This document shows positions 16,872 to 25,515 of a stretch of DNA of 64,000 nucleotides, in pieces. A program made the position numbers and the translations under genes. Source of the DNA: Botrimarina hoheduenensis (GTDB taxonomy: Bacteria > Planctomycetota > Planctomycetia > Pirellulales > Lacipirellulaceae); contig NZ_SJPH01000008.1 of the NCBI RefSeq assembly GCF_007859815.1, positions 62,001 through 126,000 of the forward strand, read 5' to 3'. Below the pieces are notes generated by a model. That model was not told the origin of the DNA. It did not search any database and was given only the letters and a program-made list of their open reading frames with translations. Within the stretch, counting starts at the first letter, position 1. Each line of letters starts with the position of its first letter.

Positions 16872-17546
16872 CTATTTGTTCGCGAGAGCGTCGATCGCGA
16901 AATTGGCATGCGGATCGTGCTTGTGGAAGTTGCGCGAGATTTCGTTGGCAACCACCGCTACGAAGTCGCGTTGGAACTGCTGAGCCGACTTGTCCTGGAC
17001 CGCGATCCCGCTGTGGATCGGAAAGAGTACTTCGCCCATGGGCTTGTCCCACACGCGGCGGCCTTTGTCTTTTACATCAACAACCGTCAGGGTCACGTCG
17101 GTGTTTCCCTGGTACATCGTCTGTCCGTTAAAGAGCTCGAAGTGGCTCAACTCGATGAGCAAAACGAGGTCGGCGTTGACCGCACGGCCCAGCTCCTCAA
17201 ACTCACCCGGATCGTTCTCGTCGATCCATTCATCGACCTTACGCTGCGAGACCACATCGATCCCAGGAACGTTGTCTTGCAGCAACCCCGAGACACGATC
17301 CGCCAGCTGTCGGGCGGCACCCGCTTGCCGAAATTCGTGCGATGCAGGCGGTCGGCAGAGCACCACAACCCGCTTCTCTTCCAGGGCGTCGCATTCGGGC
17401 GGAACCAGATTGCCGCCCTGCATGACGTAGATGCCGGTTGCCAGCAGCAGGTGCAGGCAGCCCGTCGAGGGCACCAAAGCCACTGCCGCCAGCGCGAACG
17501 AAAACCAGAGCGAGGCGTGGCGCCGCGGCGAGTGTGAGCGGGTCAT
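16872..17546 (-). CDS. Lipoprotein of unknown function
   Basis: The 224-residue protein begins with a basic stretch, a hydrophobic core and the lipobox VPSTGC (C30). The mature part includes RVVVLCRPPASHEFRQ, DVVSQRKVDEWIDEN and NADLVLLIELSHFELFNGQ, resembling a periplasmic protein that senses or gathers small ligands, but no family is certain. The frame is open to 17651; the ATG at 17546 fits the signal peptide best. Homologues are, as far as I recall, typical of planctomycetes. It is convergent with the vWA gene. Confidence 0.7.
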   Translation of the reverse strand: MTRSHSPRRHASLWFSFALAAVALVPSTGCLHLLLATGIYVMQGGNLVPPECDALEEKRVVVLCRPPASHEFRQAGAARQLADRVSGLLQDNVPGIDVVSQRKVDEWIDENDPGEFEELGRAVNADLVLLIELSHFELFNGQTMYQGNTDVTLTVVDVKDKGRRVWDKPMGEVLFPIHSGIAVQDKSAQQFQRDFVAVVANEISRNFHKHDPHANFAIDALANK

Positions 17547-17610
17547 CTTCGCATCCTTGCCAAGAGGGCTTCTATCGGTCGGTCGGGCTCGCCGCCGGAG
17601 ACTTTGCGAC

Positions 17611-17640
17611 GGTACCGCACGGTACCGCACGGTGCCGCTC
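17611..17640. repeat. Tandem 10-bp repeat, three units
   Basis: GGTACCGCAC occurs at 17611-17620 and 17621-17630, followed by a diverged third copy GGTGCCGCTC (17631-17640). It lies 65-94 bases upstream of the lipoprotein start and could influence its promoter. Confidence 0.6.
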
Positions 17641-17757
17641 GGCGGAGCCACGGCACCAAGCGGCGGAACCGTAGCGAGATCTTACCGCCGATGCAACGGA
17701 AGATCGCCGGCAGCCCGGCGTTGCTAGCGGCTTTGGCAAGCGTCAATCGGAGGGGTC

Positions 17758-18573
17758 TTATTGGCCCTTTGAGCTGGCTAGGCGGGCCGCCTCTAGCTCG
17801 GTGACCATCAGCCGTTCAATGCTCACTGCTAGCCCCGTTTGGGGATCGGTCTCGATCACCGCCCCGTTGATGCGGACGTCGCCATCGGCCACGTCGAACG
17901 GGTGGGGCATGCCGGTCAGCGTGGCTGCCAACACGCGATCGATCCGCCGACCGATGATGCTTTCGTGTGGGCCGGTCATGCCGACATCGCACTGAAAAGC
18001 CGTGCCGCTGGGCAGCACCCGCTCGTCGGCCGTAGGCACATGCGTGTGAGTGCCGACCACCGCGGAGACACGTCCGTCGAGGTAGCGTCCCATTACTTGC
18101 ATCTCGCTGGTCGCTTCCGCGTGGAAGTCGACCAGCCGCACGAGGATCTCCGACGGGGCCTCGGCCAGGACCCGATCGATCGCGCGCCAGGGCGAATCGA
18201 TCGGCCTCATAAAGAGCTGACCCAGGGCGCAAGTAACCATGGCAAGCTCGCCGTTGCGGGCGACGACGCTCACCCATCGACGGCCGGTTGCCTCGTCAGG
18301 GTGGTTTGCTGGCACCGCGATATTGGATTCGCTCTCAAGCAGCGGCAACACCTCGCGACGCCGGTAGACGTGATCGCCCAGCGTAATCGCATCGACGCCC
18401 GCAGCCATTAGCTCGGCGTGGATCTTGGGCGTGTAGCCCGATCCGGCCGCCGCGTTCTCAGCATTGGCGACGATCAGATCGAGCCGCTGGGCGCTGACCA
18501 GAGCTGGCAGCGCATGGCACAGGATCTCGCGCCCCGGTTTGCCGACAATGTCACCGATAAACAGGAGTCGCAA
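17758..18573 (-). CDS. ymdB: YmdB-type metallophosphoesterase
   Basis: The 271-residue protein belongs to the TIGR00282/YmdB family of cytoplasmic cyclic-nucleotide phosphodiesterases that affect biofilm and motility genes in Bacillus. Metal-binding residues are visible: D8 in FIGDIVG, E39-N40 in NAEN, H151 in VDFHAE, and H176/H178 in GTHTHVP. At the usual GNH motif it has LGDHVY (D67), so one expected Asn ligand is Asp. It lies downstream of rny on the same strand, the same gene order as in Bacillus. A 9-bp inverted repeat stands in the gap. Family assignment is firm; substrate is inferred. Confidence 0.93.
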   Translation of the reverse strand: MRLLFIGDIVGKPGREILCHALPALVSAQRLDLIVANAENAAAGSGYTPKIHAELMAAGVDAITLGDHVYRRREVLPLLESESNIAVPANHPDEATGRRWVSVVARNGELAMVTCALGQLFMRPIDSPWRAIDRVLAEAPSEILVRLVDFHAEATSEMQVMGRYLDGRVSAVVGTHTHVPTADERVLPSGTAFQCDVGMTGPHESIIGRRIDRVLAATLTGMPHPFDVADGDVRINGAVIETDPQTGLAVSIERLMVTELEAARLASSKGQ

Positions 18574-18596
18574 CGGCTTGCGGAGGTCAGGCCCAA

Positions 18597-18637
18597 GGAA
18601 TGCGGCAGGTACCGATCAGCAGGCGAATCCGCATTCC
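18597..18637 (-). promoter_or_regulatory. Inverted repeat between rny and ymdB
   Basis: GGAATGCGG (18597-18605) pairs perfectly with CCGCATTCC (18629-18637) across a 23-base loop, 24-64 bases upstream of ymdB. In the RNA it forms a 9-bp stem. It could be an RNA processing or stability element; RNase Y itself is encoded just upstream. Confidence 0.35.
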
Positions 18638-18700
18638 GATTTCCGCCCGATCTTCCTTTCTTGAATCCCTGCATCCCGCGGTGGTTTCACAAGGTGTTTA

Positions 18701-20248
18701 TTACTTGGCGGTCTCGGTGAAACGTGATTCGCGGATCATGGTCACCCGGATCTCGCCCGGATAAGTGAGCTGCTCTTCGAAAGCTTTCGCAATGTCGCGA
18801 CACGTCTTCGCAGCCGACTCGTCGGTCGTCTGATTGGTTTTGGCGATCACCCGCACCTCGCGACCTGCCTGGATCGCAAAGGCTTGCTGTACGCCGTCAA
18901 AGGCCGAAGCAATCGTCTCTAGCTCTTGCATCCGCTTGATGTAGCGGTCCAGTGTCTCGCGGCGCGCTCCCGGACGCGACGCGCTGCAGGCGTCGGCAGC
19001 GGCGCACAGCACGGTATAGGGCATGTCGGGGCGAATATCGTCATGGTGGCCCAACGCCGCATGGACGACCACCTCATTCTCACCGTAACGCTTGAGCAGA
19101 TCGGCACCGATCTTGGGATGGCCGCCTTCGGCCTCGTGGTCGGCCGCTTTGCCGATGTCGTGCAGCAGCCCGGCCCGGCGTGCCAGATCGCCATCTAGGC
19201 CGAGCTCTTCGGCCAGCATGCCCGTGACGAACGCGACTTCGACCGAGTGCCTGAGCACGTTTTGGCTGTAACTGGTGCGATAACGGAGCCGGCCGAGCAG
19301 CTGGATGACTTTCTTGTTGAGGCCCCGCACATCGACCTCTTGCGCGGCCTCTTCGCCGTGCCGAACAATGAGGGCTTCGACTTCCTTCTCGGTCTCGGCA
19401 ACCAGCTCTTCGATACGGCTCGGGTGGATCCGACCATCGGCGATCAGCTTTGCGAGCGAGAGCCGCGCTACTTCGCGCCGAACCGGATCGAACGAGCTGA
19501 CGATCACCACGCCGGGGGTGTCGTCGATGATGACATCAACCCCGGTCGATTTCTCGAAGCTGCGGATGTTGCGTCCTTCGCGGCCGATGATTCGGCCCTT
19601 CATCTCGTCGCTCGGGATATCGACGGTGCTGGTCGTGGCGTCGGCGGTGTGGGCCGCCGCGAAACGCTGCACCGCAGAGATAACCAGTTCGCGCGACCGC
19701 TCCTCGCACTTCTGCGTGACGACCTTCTCATGCGCAATGATCCGGGCACCAAGCTCCGCGGTGAGATCCGATTCGAGCCGACGCAGCAGCTCTTCGCGAG
19801 CCGCGTCGGGCCCTAAGGAGCTGAGTTTGTGCAGCGTCTGGCGTTCGACATCGAGCAGGTCTTCGAGTTCCTTCTGGCGTCGCTCCGTATCGGAGAGCTT
19901 CTCTTCCAGGCGCCGCTGGTTGTTCTCAACCATGCGCTCTTGCTTGGTGAGCTGCTCATCGCGTGCGGTTTGGGCGTCGTCGCGTTTGTCGAGTTGTCGC
20001 TCACGCTCGTGGAGCTTTTCGCGCGAAGCGCCCAGTTGCTCCTCGATGCGGCTCTTTTCGGCGAGGGCGACTTCTTTGGCCTCGATCTCGGCATCTTTAC
20101 GACGATTCTCGGCCTCGTACTGGGCCCGTTCGATGATTTGAGCGGCTTCTTTCTCGGCGTCCCACTTGCGTAGGTAGCCCAGCAACTTCATCACTCCCAT
20201 GCCCAACGCCGCAGCGATGGCAAGGAGAATGGCGGTCAAGGGTTCCAT
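18701..20248 (-). CDS. rny: Ribonuclease Y
   Basis: RNase Y is a membrane-bound endoribonuclease that starts mRNA decay. The 515-residue protein shows the full layout: N-terminal membrane segment (about 3-26), long coiled coil (about 30-185), a KH domain (about 205-270, with [17 protein letters not shown]) and an HD domain (about 325-440) with the metal-binding H363-D364 in [12 protein letters not shown]. The length matches the family. It is followed by ymdB on the same strand. The start ATG at 20248 gives the expected membrane anchor. Confidence 0.97.
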   Translation of the reverse strand: MEPLTAILLAIAAALGMGVMKLLGYLRKWDAEKEAAQIIERAQYEAENRRKDAEIEAKEVALAEKSRIEEQLGASREKLHERERQLDKRDDAQTARDEQLTKQERMVENNQRRLEEKLSDTERRQKELEDLLDVERQTLHKLSSLGPDAAREELLRRLESDLTAELGARIIAHEKVVTQKCEERSRELVISAVQRFAAAHTADATTSTVDIPSDEMKGRIIGREGRNIRSFEKSTGVDVIIDDTPGVVIVSSFDPVRREVARLSLAKLIADGRIHPSRIEELVAETEKEVEALIVRHGEEAAQEVDVRGLNKKVIQLLGRLRYRTSYSQNVLRHSVEVAFVTGMLAEELGLDGDLARRAGLLHDIGKAADHEAEGGHPKIGADLLKRYGENEVVVHAALGHHDDIRPDMPYTVLCAAADACSASRPGARRETLDRYIKRMQELETIASAFDGVQQAFAIQAGREVRVIAKTNQTTDESAAKTCRDIAKAFEEQLTYPGEIRVTMIRESRFTETAK

Positions 20249-20592
20249 GAAACGATTGGGCTTTCGTTAATCCCCGTTGTTTCTCGACGATCCGTTTGCC
20301 TCTCTCGGGGGGGGGCGCTCCGTTGGTGGCGGGCGATCGCAAAAGTGACGAACAAGTGCGACGGCTGAAATCTGCGCCGGTTGGGTGGCGACGGCTCCCG
20401 GGGGGGGCGGTGGGCATGATTCGGTCGAGAAGCGGGCTGATAGCTCACGAGCACCCCCCACGTTTGGGGGGAATTCGCAGCTTCGCAGCGGCTTATGGGG
20501 TAATTTGAGCGGAAGTATTAGCGATCCGGCGCGTCTCTAAGCTACCGAGGACGAACCTCGGCTGCGCCTCGCTACGGTGTACCGAAACCGTT
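20249..20592. other. Divergent gap between rny and tilS
   Basis: The 344-base gap contains GC-rich homopolymer runs, a perfect palindrome at 20454-20471 and a small hairpin CCGAGG-ACGAA-CCTCGG at 20545-20561. No gene, tRNA or clear promoter was identified. Confidence 0.5.
20454..20471. repeat. GC-rich palindrome
   Basis: CCCCCC-ACGTTT-GGGGGG forms a perfect 6-bp stem. It is intergenic between the divergent rny and tilS genes and resembles the other CCCC/GGGG palindromes of this window. Confidence 0.45.
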
Positions 20593-21699
20593 GTGGCAAG
20601 GCAAGATAGAGCACAACGGAAGACCGTCCCCCAACGCCTTGCCGAGGCGTGGGACCCCGCTACGTGGCGTGATCTCAATCTCTTGGTCGGCGTTTCAGGC
20701 GGTGCTGATAGCGTGGCGCTGCTGCAGGCGTTGCTTGCGGCGCGCGAGGCTGGCTCGTCGGGGGACGCGACAGCCCCGGGGCGGATTGCCGCTGCCAAAG
20801 GAGAGATCCATGTCGCGCATTTCGACCATTGCCAGCGGGGGGAGGAATCAACTGCCGATGCCGCCTGGGTCCGCGCGCTTTGCGCTCGCCTGGGGGTGAA
20901 ATACCACCAGGGCCAGTGGTGCTCCGCTGAACACGCCCCCTCACCCCCCCCGCGTGCCTCGGAAGCGGTGCTACGCGGCAGCCGGCGGCGTTTTCTCGTG
21001 GAAACGGCCAACCAGATCGGTGCCCGCTGTATCGTGCTCGCGCATCACGCCGATGATCAGGCCGAGACGGTCCTGTTTCGTGCATTGAGGGGTGCCGGGC
21101 TGCACGGCCTATCAGGTATTCGTCCGTTCGTGAGCGTTCATCGGGGCCTAACGATCGTGCGACCGCTGCTCGCGATCCCTCGCGCAGACTTGCTGGCCTA
21201 CCTAGCGAACCTGGGCAGCGAGTACCGGATCGATAGCACCAACGCCACGACCGAGGCGACGCGCAACTGGATCCGTCAGGTCCTGCTTCCCGCGGCTGAG
21301 GAGCGGTTTCCGGCCGCCGCTGAGGCGCTTGGCCGACTGGCGGAACAAGCGGCCGAACACCATGCTCTGATCGTCGAGCAAGCCGCGCAGCTCTGCGATG
21401 TGGCTTTGCTAACGCAAGCAAAGTCGACGGAAGCGCCCGCCACGCTACTCGTGCTGCGAGCCGGGGTGCTGCGTGCCGCACCGGAACCAATAGCGCGTGA
21501 GGCGCTCCGCATCTTGTGGCGCCGCGCTGGCTGGCCCGAGCAAGCGATGACGGCAACACACTGGCGGGCTCTCGGGGAATGGGCGACTCAGGCGAAACGG
21601 GAGGTTTTTCTTCCGGTGCTCCCCAGCGGCATCGTTGGGGAGATCGCCGGCGAGCATCTGCGGCTGATCCGCGCTGAGGAGACCGACCGCTGCGATTGA
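20593..21699 (+). CDS. tilS: tRNA(Ile)-lysidine synthase
   Basis: TilS attaches lysine to C34 of tRNA-Ile(CAU) with ATP, which changes its decoding from AUG to AUA. The 368-residue protein has the N-type PP-loop SGGADS (35-40) and LAHHADDQAETVLFR, the second family motif. NWIRQVLLP is the typical linker to the helical C-terminal part. The start is a GTG at 20593. The N-terminus is slightly longer than usual, the C-terminal substrate-binding domain is short. It is an essential gene in most bacteria. Confidence 0.94.
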   Translation: MARQDRAQRKTVPQRLAEAWDPATWRDLNLLVGVSGGADSVALLQALLAAREAGSSGDATAPGRIAAAKGEIHVAHFDHCQRGEESTADAAWVRALCARLGVKYHQGQWCSAEHAPSPPPRASEAVLRGSRRRFLVETANQIGARCIVLAHHADDQAETVLFRALRGAGLHGLSGIRPFVSVHRGLTIVRPLLAIPRADLLAYLANLGSEYRIDSTNATTEATRNWIRQVLLPAAEERFPAAAEALGRLAEQAAEHHALIVEQAAQLCDVALLTQAKSTEAPATLLVLRAGVLRAAPEPIAREALRILWRRAGWPEQAMTATHWRALGEWATQAKREVFLPVLPSGIVGEIAGEHLRLIRAEETDRCD

Positions 21700-21776
21700 C
21701 CCTCGGCCCTAGGTCTCCCTACGCTCGCTCGATTGTCCTTCCCCCCCTGCGGAGCTAGCAGCCGATCTTTACTCGT

Positions 21777-24700
21777 TTGGTCAACGCCTGTTGGCTGCTC
21801 TTCAAGGCGGGAATCGCGCTGCTGGTTGTGGCTGCGCTGGCGGTGGCGGCGCATTTTTACTTTCGCGTCGATGACGAGACACGCCGCATTGCCGAGGCAC
21901 GACTGAGCGATCTGTGTCATCCGTTCCAGGTGGCGATTGGCTCAGCGCACTACGCCCCGGGGGGCGGTGTCACGCTCCGCGACTTGTCGCTCATGCGGGC
22001 GATGCCCAACGGAGAGGTTATTTGTTCGCTGAGAATGGCCGAAACACGCATTGAGGGGCGTCTGGATGTGGCGTCGCTTGTGCGCGGAAAGGCCCAGATC
22101 CGCAAGCTCGTTCTCAAGCAGCCGCAGCTAATGCTCAAGCGCGACCTAGAGGGTCGCTGGGGGATCGAAGGCCTGCGTTTGCCGAACGCCGCTGGTCAAC
22201 CGTCGCCAACAGTGATTATTCAGGACGCATCGGTCGTTGTGAGCGACGCACGCCTGGCGATCGATCCGCTTACGATCGAACACCTTAACGCGACCATCAC
22301 GCCATCCCCCGAGATCGGCCCGGGCTGGTACGGGATCGAGGCGAACTCAACGGGGGGGATCGCCAAGCGTTTGTCCCTGAAAGGGGCGGTGCGCCCCGCC
22401 GATGGTGCCCTGCGCTGTCAGGCCGAGATTCAGCATCTACAGATGGACGAACGGGCGTCTAAGGCGCTCGCGACCCTGACACCAGCGCCGCGCGGATCGT
22501 CTTTTGCCGGTGTTGCCAGCGGATCGGTCACCGTGGCTCGTGAGCCGGGCCAGTCTTTGCGGTGGGCTAGTGAGGGAAAGCTTGTGGGCGGTCGCTTCAC
22601 AAGCCCGCTGATCGATAAACCGCTGGAGAATATCGAACTGAGTTTTCAGGCCGATACGGCCGGCTTGCGGATCAGTGAGAGCGCTGCCACCTGGGGCAAA
22701 GCAAAACTCCAATTCGCAGCGCACCGTGTGAGCTGGACCCGCAACGCCCCGGGCTCGTTCCGAGCGCGGGTTGTCGGGTTGTCGGTCGATCCGCAGCCGC
22801 CCGCCGGTTTGCCCGATATCGCGATGCGTTTATGGGAACGTTTCCGCCCGCAGGGTATCGCGCATATTGAGGCGGAGGGGTTTTTTGATGGCAGCCAGAT
22901 TGCCCCGCGTGTGACGATGACTTTTGAGAATGCCGCATTCGAGGACGCCGAGAAATTTCCTTATCGCTTGACCGGGGGCCGCGGCTCGGTGCTGGTCAAC
23001 GGGGGGGTCGGAGCCGCGCAGCCGGCGGTTGTCCCCCACGCCGGACACCTCATCGCGATCGATACGACCGCGGTGGTTGAGGGGGCACCGGTCCGCCTGA
23101 AGATGGACTTTAAGGGCGTCGGCCGACCCGAAGAGGGAATCCGTCCGCCGATGCCGCCCGGAACGATCGAGATCTCGGGCAACGCCATCCCGATCACACC
23201 GCAGCTGGTGGCCGCGATCCCCGACGAGAGCGCGCGCGAAGTGGTGCGGTCGCTGCGTCCCCAAGGCCGGATCGACGTCCGCTGGCGGGCCAATCGCGAA
23301 GACCGCCTCGACGCCGAGGTTCAGACCAGCGTTGATGTTCGTCTTGCCGGCTGTGCGGTCAATTACGAGCGATTCCCTTATGAGCTCTCGAATGTAACCG
23401 GTTGGCTGCGTGCCGATGGAAAGCGCTGGACGTTTACCGAACTCGCCAGCCACGACGCGGAGGGGCGACTCATCGTCTCGGGCGAGGGGGGCGTCGAGCC
23501 GGGCCCCGAAGATAGTCGACTAACAATCCGACTGCGCGGCGAACGTGTGCCGCTCGATGAGCGGCTGCGCGTCGCGCTGCCGCACGACGCACGACAGGCG
23601 TGGGAGTTCTTGCTACCGCGTGGGCAGTTTAACTTCGATGCCTTGGTGACGCACAACTCACGCGAGGAGAATCCCCGCGTGCAGCTCTCGATGACGCCGT
23701 TCGAGCGGAGCGTGGCGGTTGAGCCGGCCTTCTCGGGCACCGGATACCGATACCGATTTGAGCAGCTCGATGGTCGTTTCGACTGGCGCGACAGTCGGTT
23801 GACGATGGTCGGCGTCCGCGCGGTGCACGGCCGGACGGCGTACGGCGTTGATGGCAATTGGGATCTTGAGCCGAGCGGCGCTTGGAGACTCGCGTTGCGA
23901 CGGCTGCGGGCCGATCGGATGGCGTTTAACCACGACTTTTTGCTCGCGGCCCCCGCGGGGCTGCGTGCGGTGGTCGCCCAGCTGGAGCCGCGAGGCGGCG
24001 TTGATTTGTGGGACAGCTCACTCGATGTCTACAGCCCCGCACGCGGAGCGGCGGCGCAAGCGCAGTGGCGGCTGGCCCTGGCCTGCCACCAGGTGTCGCT
24101 CAACGTTGGCGTGCCGCTGGAAGCGATCTCGGGCCTGGTCCGGCTGAGCGGTTCGAGTGACGGCGCTAGCGCCTCGACGCTTGGCGAGCTCGAACTCGAC
24201 TCGCTGGTGTGGAACGATCTGCAACTGTCCGGGATTCGCGGACCGCTGCATTGCGACGCGGTTGAGTGTGTGGTTGGTGAGGGCGTTGCACTCAAGCCGG
24301 GCGGTGGCGAGTCACGCCGCGTGAGCGCGAAGGCCTACGGCGGAGACGTGACACTCAACAGCCTGATTCAGTACGGCGGACGACCGCGCTACGGTCTGCA
24401 GGTAGATCTGGCGGGGATTGAGGTCTCGCGGCTGTCGTCGGAGTGGCTAGCACGGACCGAGTCCATCAGCGGCAAGCTCGACGGACGTCTGGAATTTCAG
24501 GGCGTGGGATCTTCGATCTACGGGGTCGAGGGCCGCGGCCAGTTGAACGTCCGCGACGCTAATCTGTACGAGCTGCCGTTGCTGGTGAGGCTGCTCAAGG
24601 TGCTCCGTAATCGCGCACCCGACGAAACCGCGTTTGATCGCTGCGAGGCGCAGTTCACCCAGCAGGGTAAGCAGATCGATTTTCAGAAGCTCAATCTGCT

Positions 24701-25046
24701 CGGCGACGCGGTCAGTTTTTACGGCAACGGCCGAGCCAATCTGGATCGCCAGCTGGACCTTCAGTTCCACAGCATTGTTGGTCGCAACGACCTAACCGCC
24801 CCGGCGCTGCGTTCGTTGCTCGGCCAGGCAAGCCAGCAGCTTTTGCAACTGCACGTTGCCGGAACGCTCGACGCGCCCGAGATCCGCCGCGAAGCGCTGC
24901 CGATCGTCGGCAACATGATCGAGCAGATCCAGGCGGGGTTGGCGCGGCCCACTCCGATCGGTTCCGAGACGGGCTCACCAACGATCACTTCACCCGCGCT
25001 GTCAAACACCCCACGGTCGGCACAGCGATCCTCCCCAACTCGATAA
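21777..25046 (+). CDS. Large AsmA-like envelope protein
   Basis: This 1089-residue protein has one N-terminal membrane segment (about 7-29) and a very long beta-rich extracytoplasmic part. The start FRVDDETRRIAEARL and the C-terminal portion (about 895-1060, with VEGRGQLNVRDANLYELPLL and LLQLHVAGTLDAPEIRRE) match the AsmA/YhdP-like superfamily. Members bridge inner and outer membranes and are thought to move phospholipids. The proposed start is a TTG at 21777, 77 bases after tilS; it gives the complete membrane anchor. Family identity is likely, lipid transport is inferred from AsmA relatives. The unit spans most of the 3.3 kb with no gap or frameshift. Confidence 0.8.
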   Translation: MVNACWLLFKAGIALLVVAALAVAAHFYFRVDDETRRIAEARLSDLCHPFQVAIGSAHYAPGGGVTLRDLSLMRAMPNGEVICSLRMAETRIEGRLDVASLVRGKAQIRKLVLKQPQLMLKRDLEGRWGIEGLRLPNAAGQPSPTVIIQDASVVVSDARLAIDPLTIEHLNATITPSPEIGPGWYGIEANSTGGIAKRLSLKGAVRPADGALRCQAEIQHLQMDERASKALATLTPAPRGSSFAGVASGSVTVAREPGQSLRWASEGKLVGGRFTSPLIDKPLENIELSFQADTAGLRISESAATWGKAKLQFAAHRVSWTRNAPGSFRARVVGLSVDPQPPAGLPDIAMRLWERFRPQGIAHIEAEGFFDGSQIAPRVTMTFENAAFEDAEKFPYRLTGGRGSVLVNGGVGAAQPAVVPHAGHLIAIDTTAVVEGAPVRLKMDFKGVGRPEEGIRPPMPPGTIEISGNAIPITPQLVAAIPDESAREVVRSLRPQGRIDVRWRANREDRLDAEVQTSVDVRLAGCAVNYERFPYELSNVTGWLRADGKRWTFTELASHDAEGRLIVSGEGGVEPGPEDSRLTIRLRGERVPLDERLRVALPHDARQAWEFLLPRGQFNFDALVTHNSREENPRVQLSMTPFERSVAVEPAFSGTGYRYRFEQLDGRFDWRDSRLTMVGVRAVHGRTAYGVDGNWDLEPSGAWRLALRRLRADRMAFNHDFLLAAPAGLRAVVAQLEPRGGVDLWDSSLDVYSPARGAAAQAQWRLALACHQVSLNVGVPLEAISGLVRLSGSSDGASASTLGELELDSLVWNDLQLSGIRGPLHCDAVECVVGEGVALKPGGGESRRVSAKAYGGDVTLNSLIQYGGRPRYGLQVDLAGIEVSRLSSEWLARTESISGKLDGRLEFQGVGSSIYGVEGRGQLNVRDANLYELPLLVRLLKVLRNRAPDETAFDRCEAQFTQQGKQIDFQKLNLLGDAVSFYGNGRANLDRQLDLQFHSIVGRNDLTAPALRSLLGQASQQLLQLHVAGTLDAPEIRREALPIVGNMIEQIQAGLARPTPIGSETGSPTITSPALSNTPRSAQRSSPTR

Positions 25047-25089
25047 CGGACGCCTTTTTTCTGATATTCTTGCGCAGCGAGGTGTGACG

Positions 25090-25446
25090 ATGAGCATCGG
25101 ACCCTTAGGCGGCATTCTTGGCAGCGCGGCCGGTACGCCGCTGTCTCAGACGAAAGGTGCGGCGGCGGAAAGGGCGGGCCGCGACGCGGCGGCGCAGGAA
25201 CGCGGTGTCGAGCTGGATCTCAAGGCCGAGAAGGCAGCGGGGATCGGTCAGACCGAGGGCGATCAGCAATCATCGGACCGCGATGCCGATGGCCGGCGGT
25301 TGTGGGAGCACCCTCCGCAAGGCAAACACAAGGAACAGCCGTCGCCCGACCAAGAAGAGTCCGAGAACGCTGCATCGGCCGAGGGGGACCGAATCTCTTC
25401 CGGAGACGACGAAGAACCCGGCAGCACGCTAGACTTGGTGGGATAG
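25090..25446 (+). CDS. Small acidic, probably disordered protein
   Basis: The 118-residue product is rich in Glu, Asp, Gln, Ser, Gly and Ala with almost no hydrophobic core, so it is probably disordered. The N-terminus MSIGPLGGILGSAAGTPLSQ is the only less polar part. An AGGTG stands six bases before the ATG at 25090; a GTG two codons upstream is an alternative. It lies between the AsmA-like gene and dapF on the same strand. I do not recognise a family and can suggest no function. Confidence 0.6.
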   Translation: MSIGPLGGILGSAAGTPLSQTKGAAAERAGRDAAAQERGVELDLKAEKAAGIGQTEGDQQSSDRDADGRRLWEHPPQGKHKEQPSPDQEESENAASAEGDRISSGDDEEPGSTLDLVG

Positions 25447-25448
25447 GG

Positions 25449-25464
25449 CACCGCGATCGCGGTG
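25449..25464. promoter_or_regulatory. 16-bp perfect palindrome upstream of dapF
   Basis: CACCGCGATCGCGGTG is its own reverse complement. It begins three bases after the stop of the small acidic protein and lies 52 bases upstream of dapF. A second, overlapping stem (GCACCG 25448-25453 / CGGTGC 25469-25474) is possible. No T-tract follows, so it is more operator-like than terminator-like. Confidence 0.35.
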
Positions 25465-25515
25465 GCCGCGGTGCATAGTCCCTGTACGCTCCCCCCTTTC
25501 GTCAGTAGTTGTCGC

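Noticed and set aside
20841..20960. CCCCCCCC run with GCGTG in tilS as another palindrome copy
   Set aside because: Only one arm is present; the second arm does not pair, so it was not counted in the repeat family.
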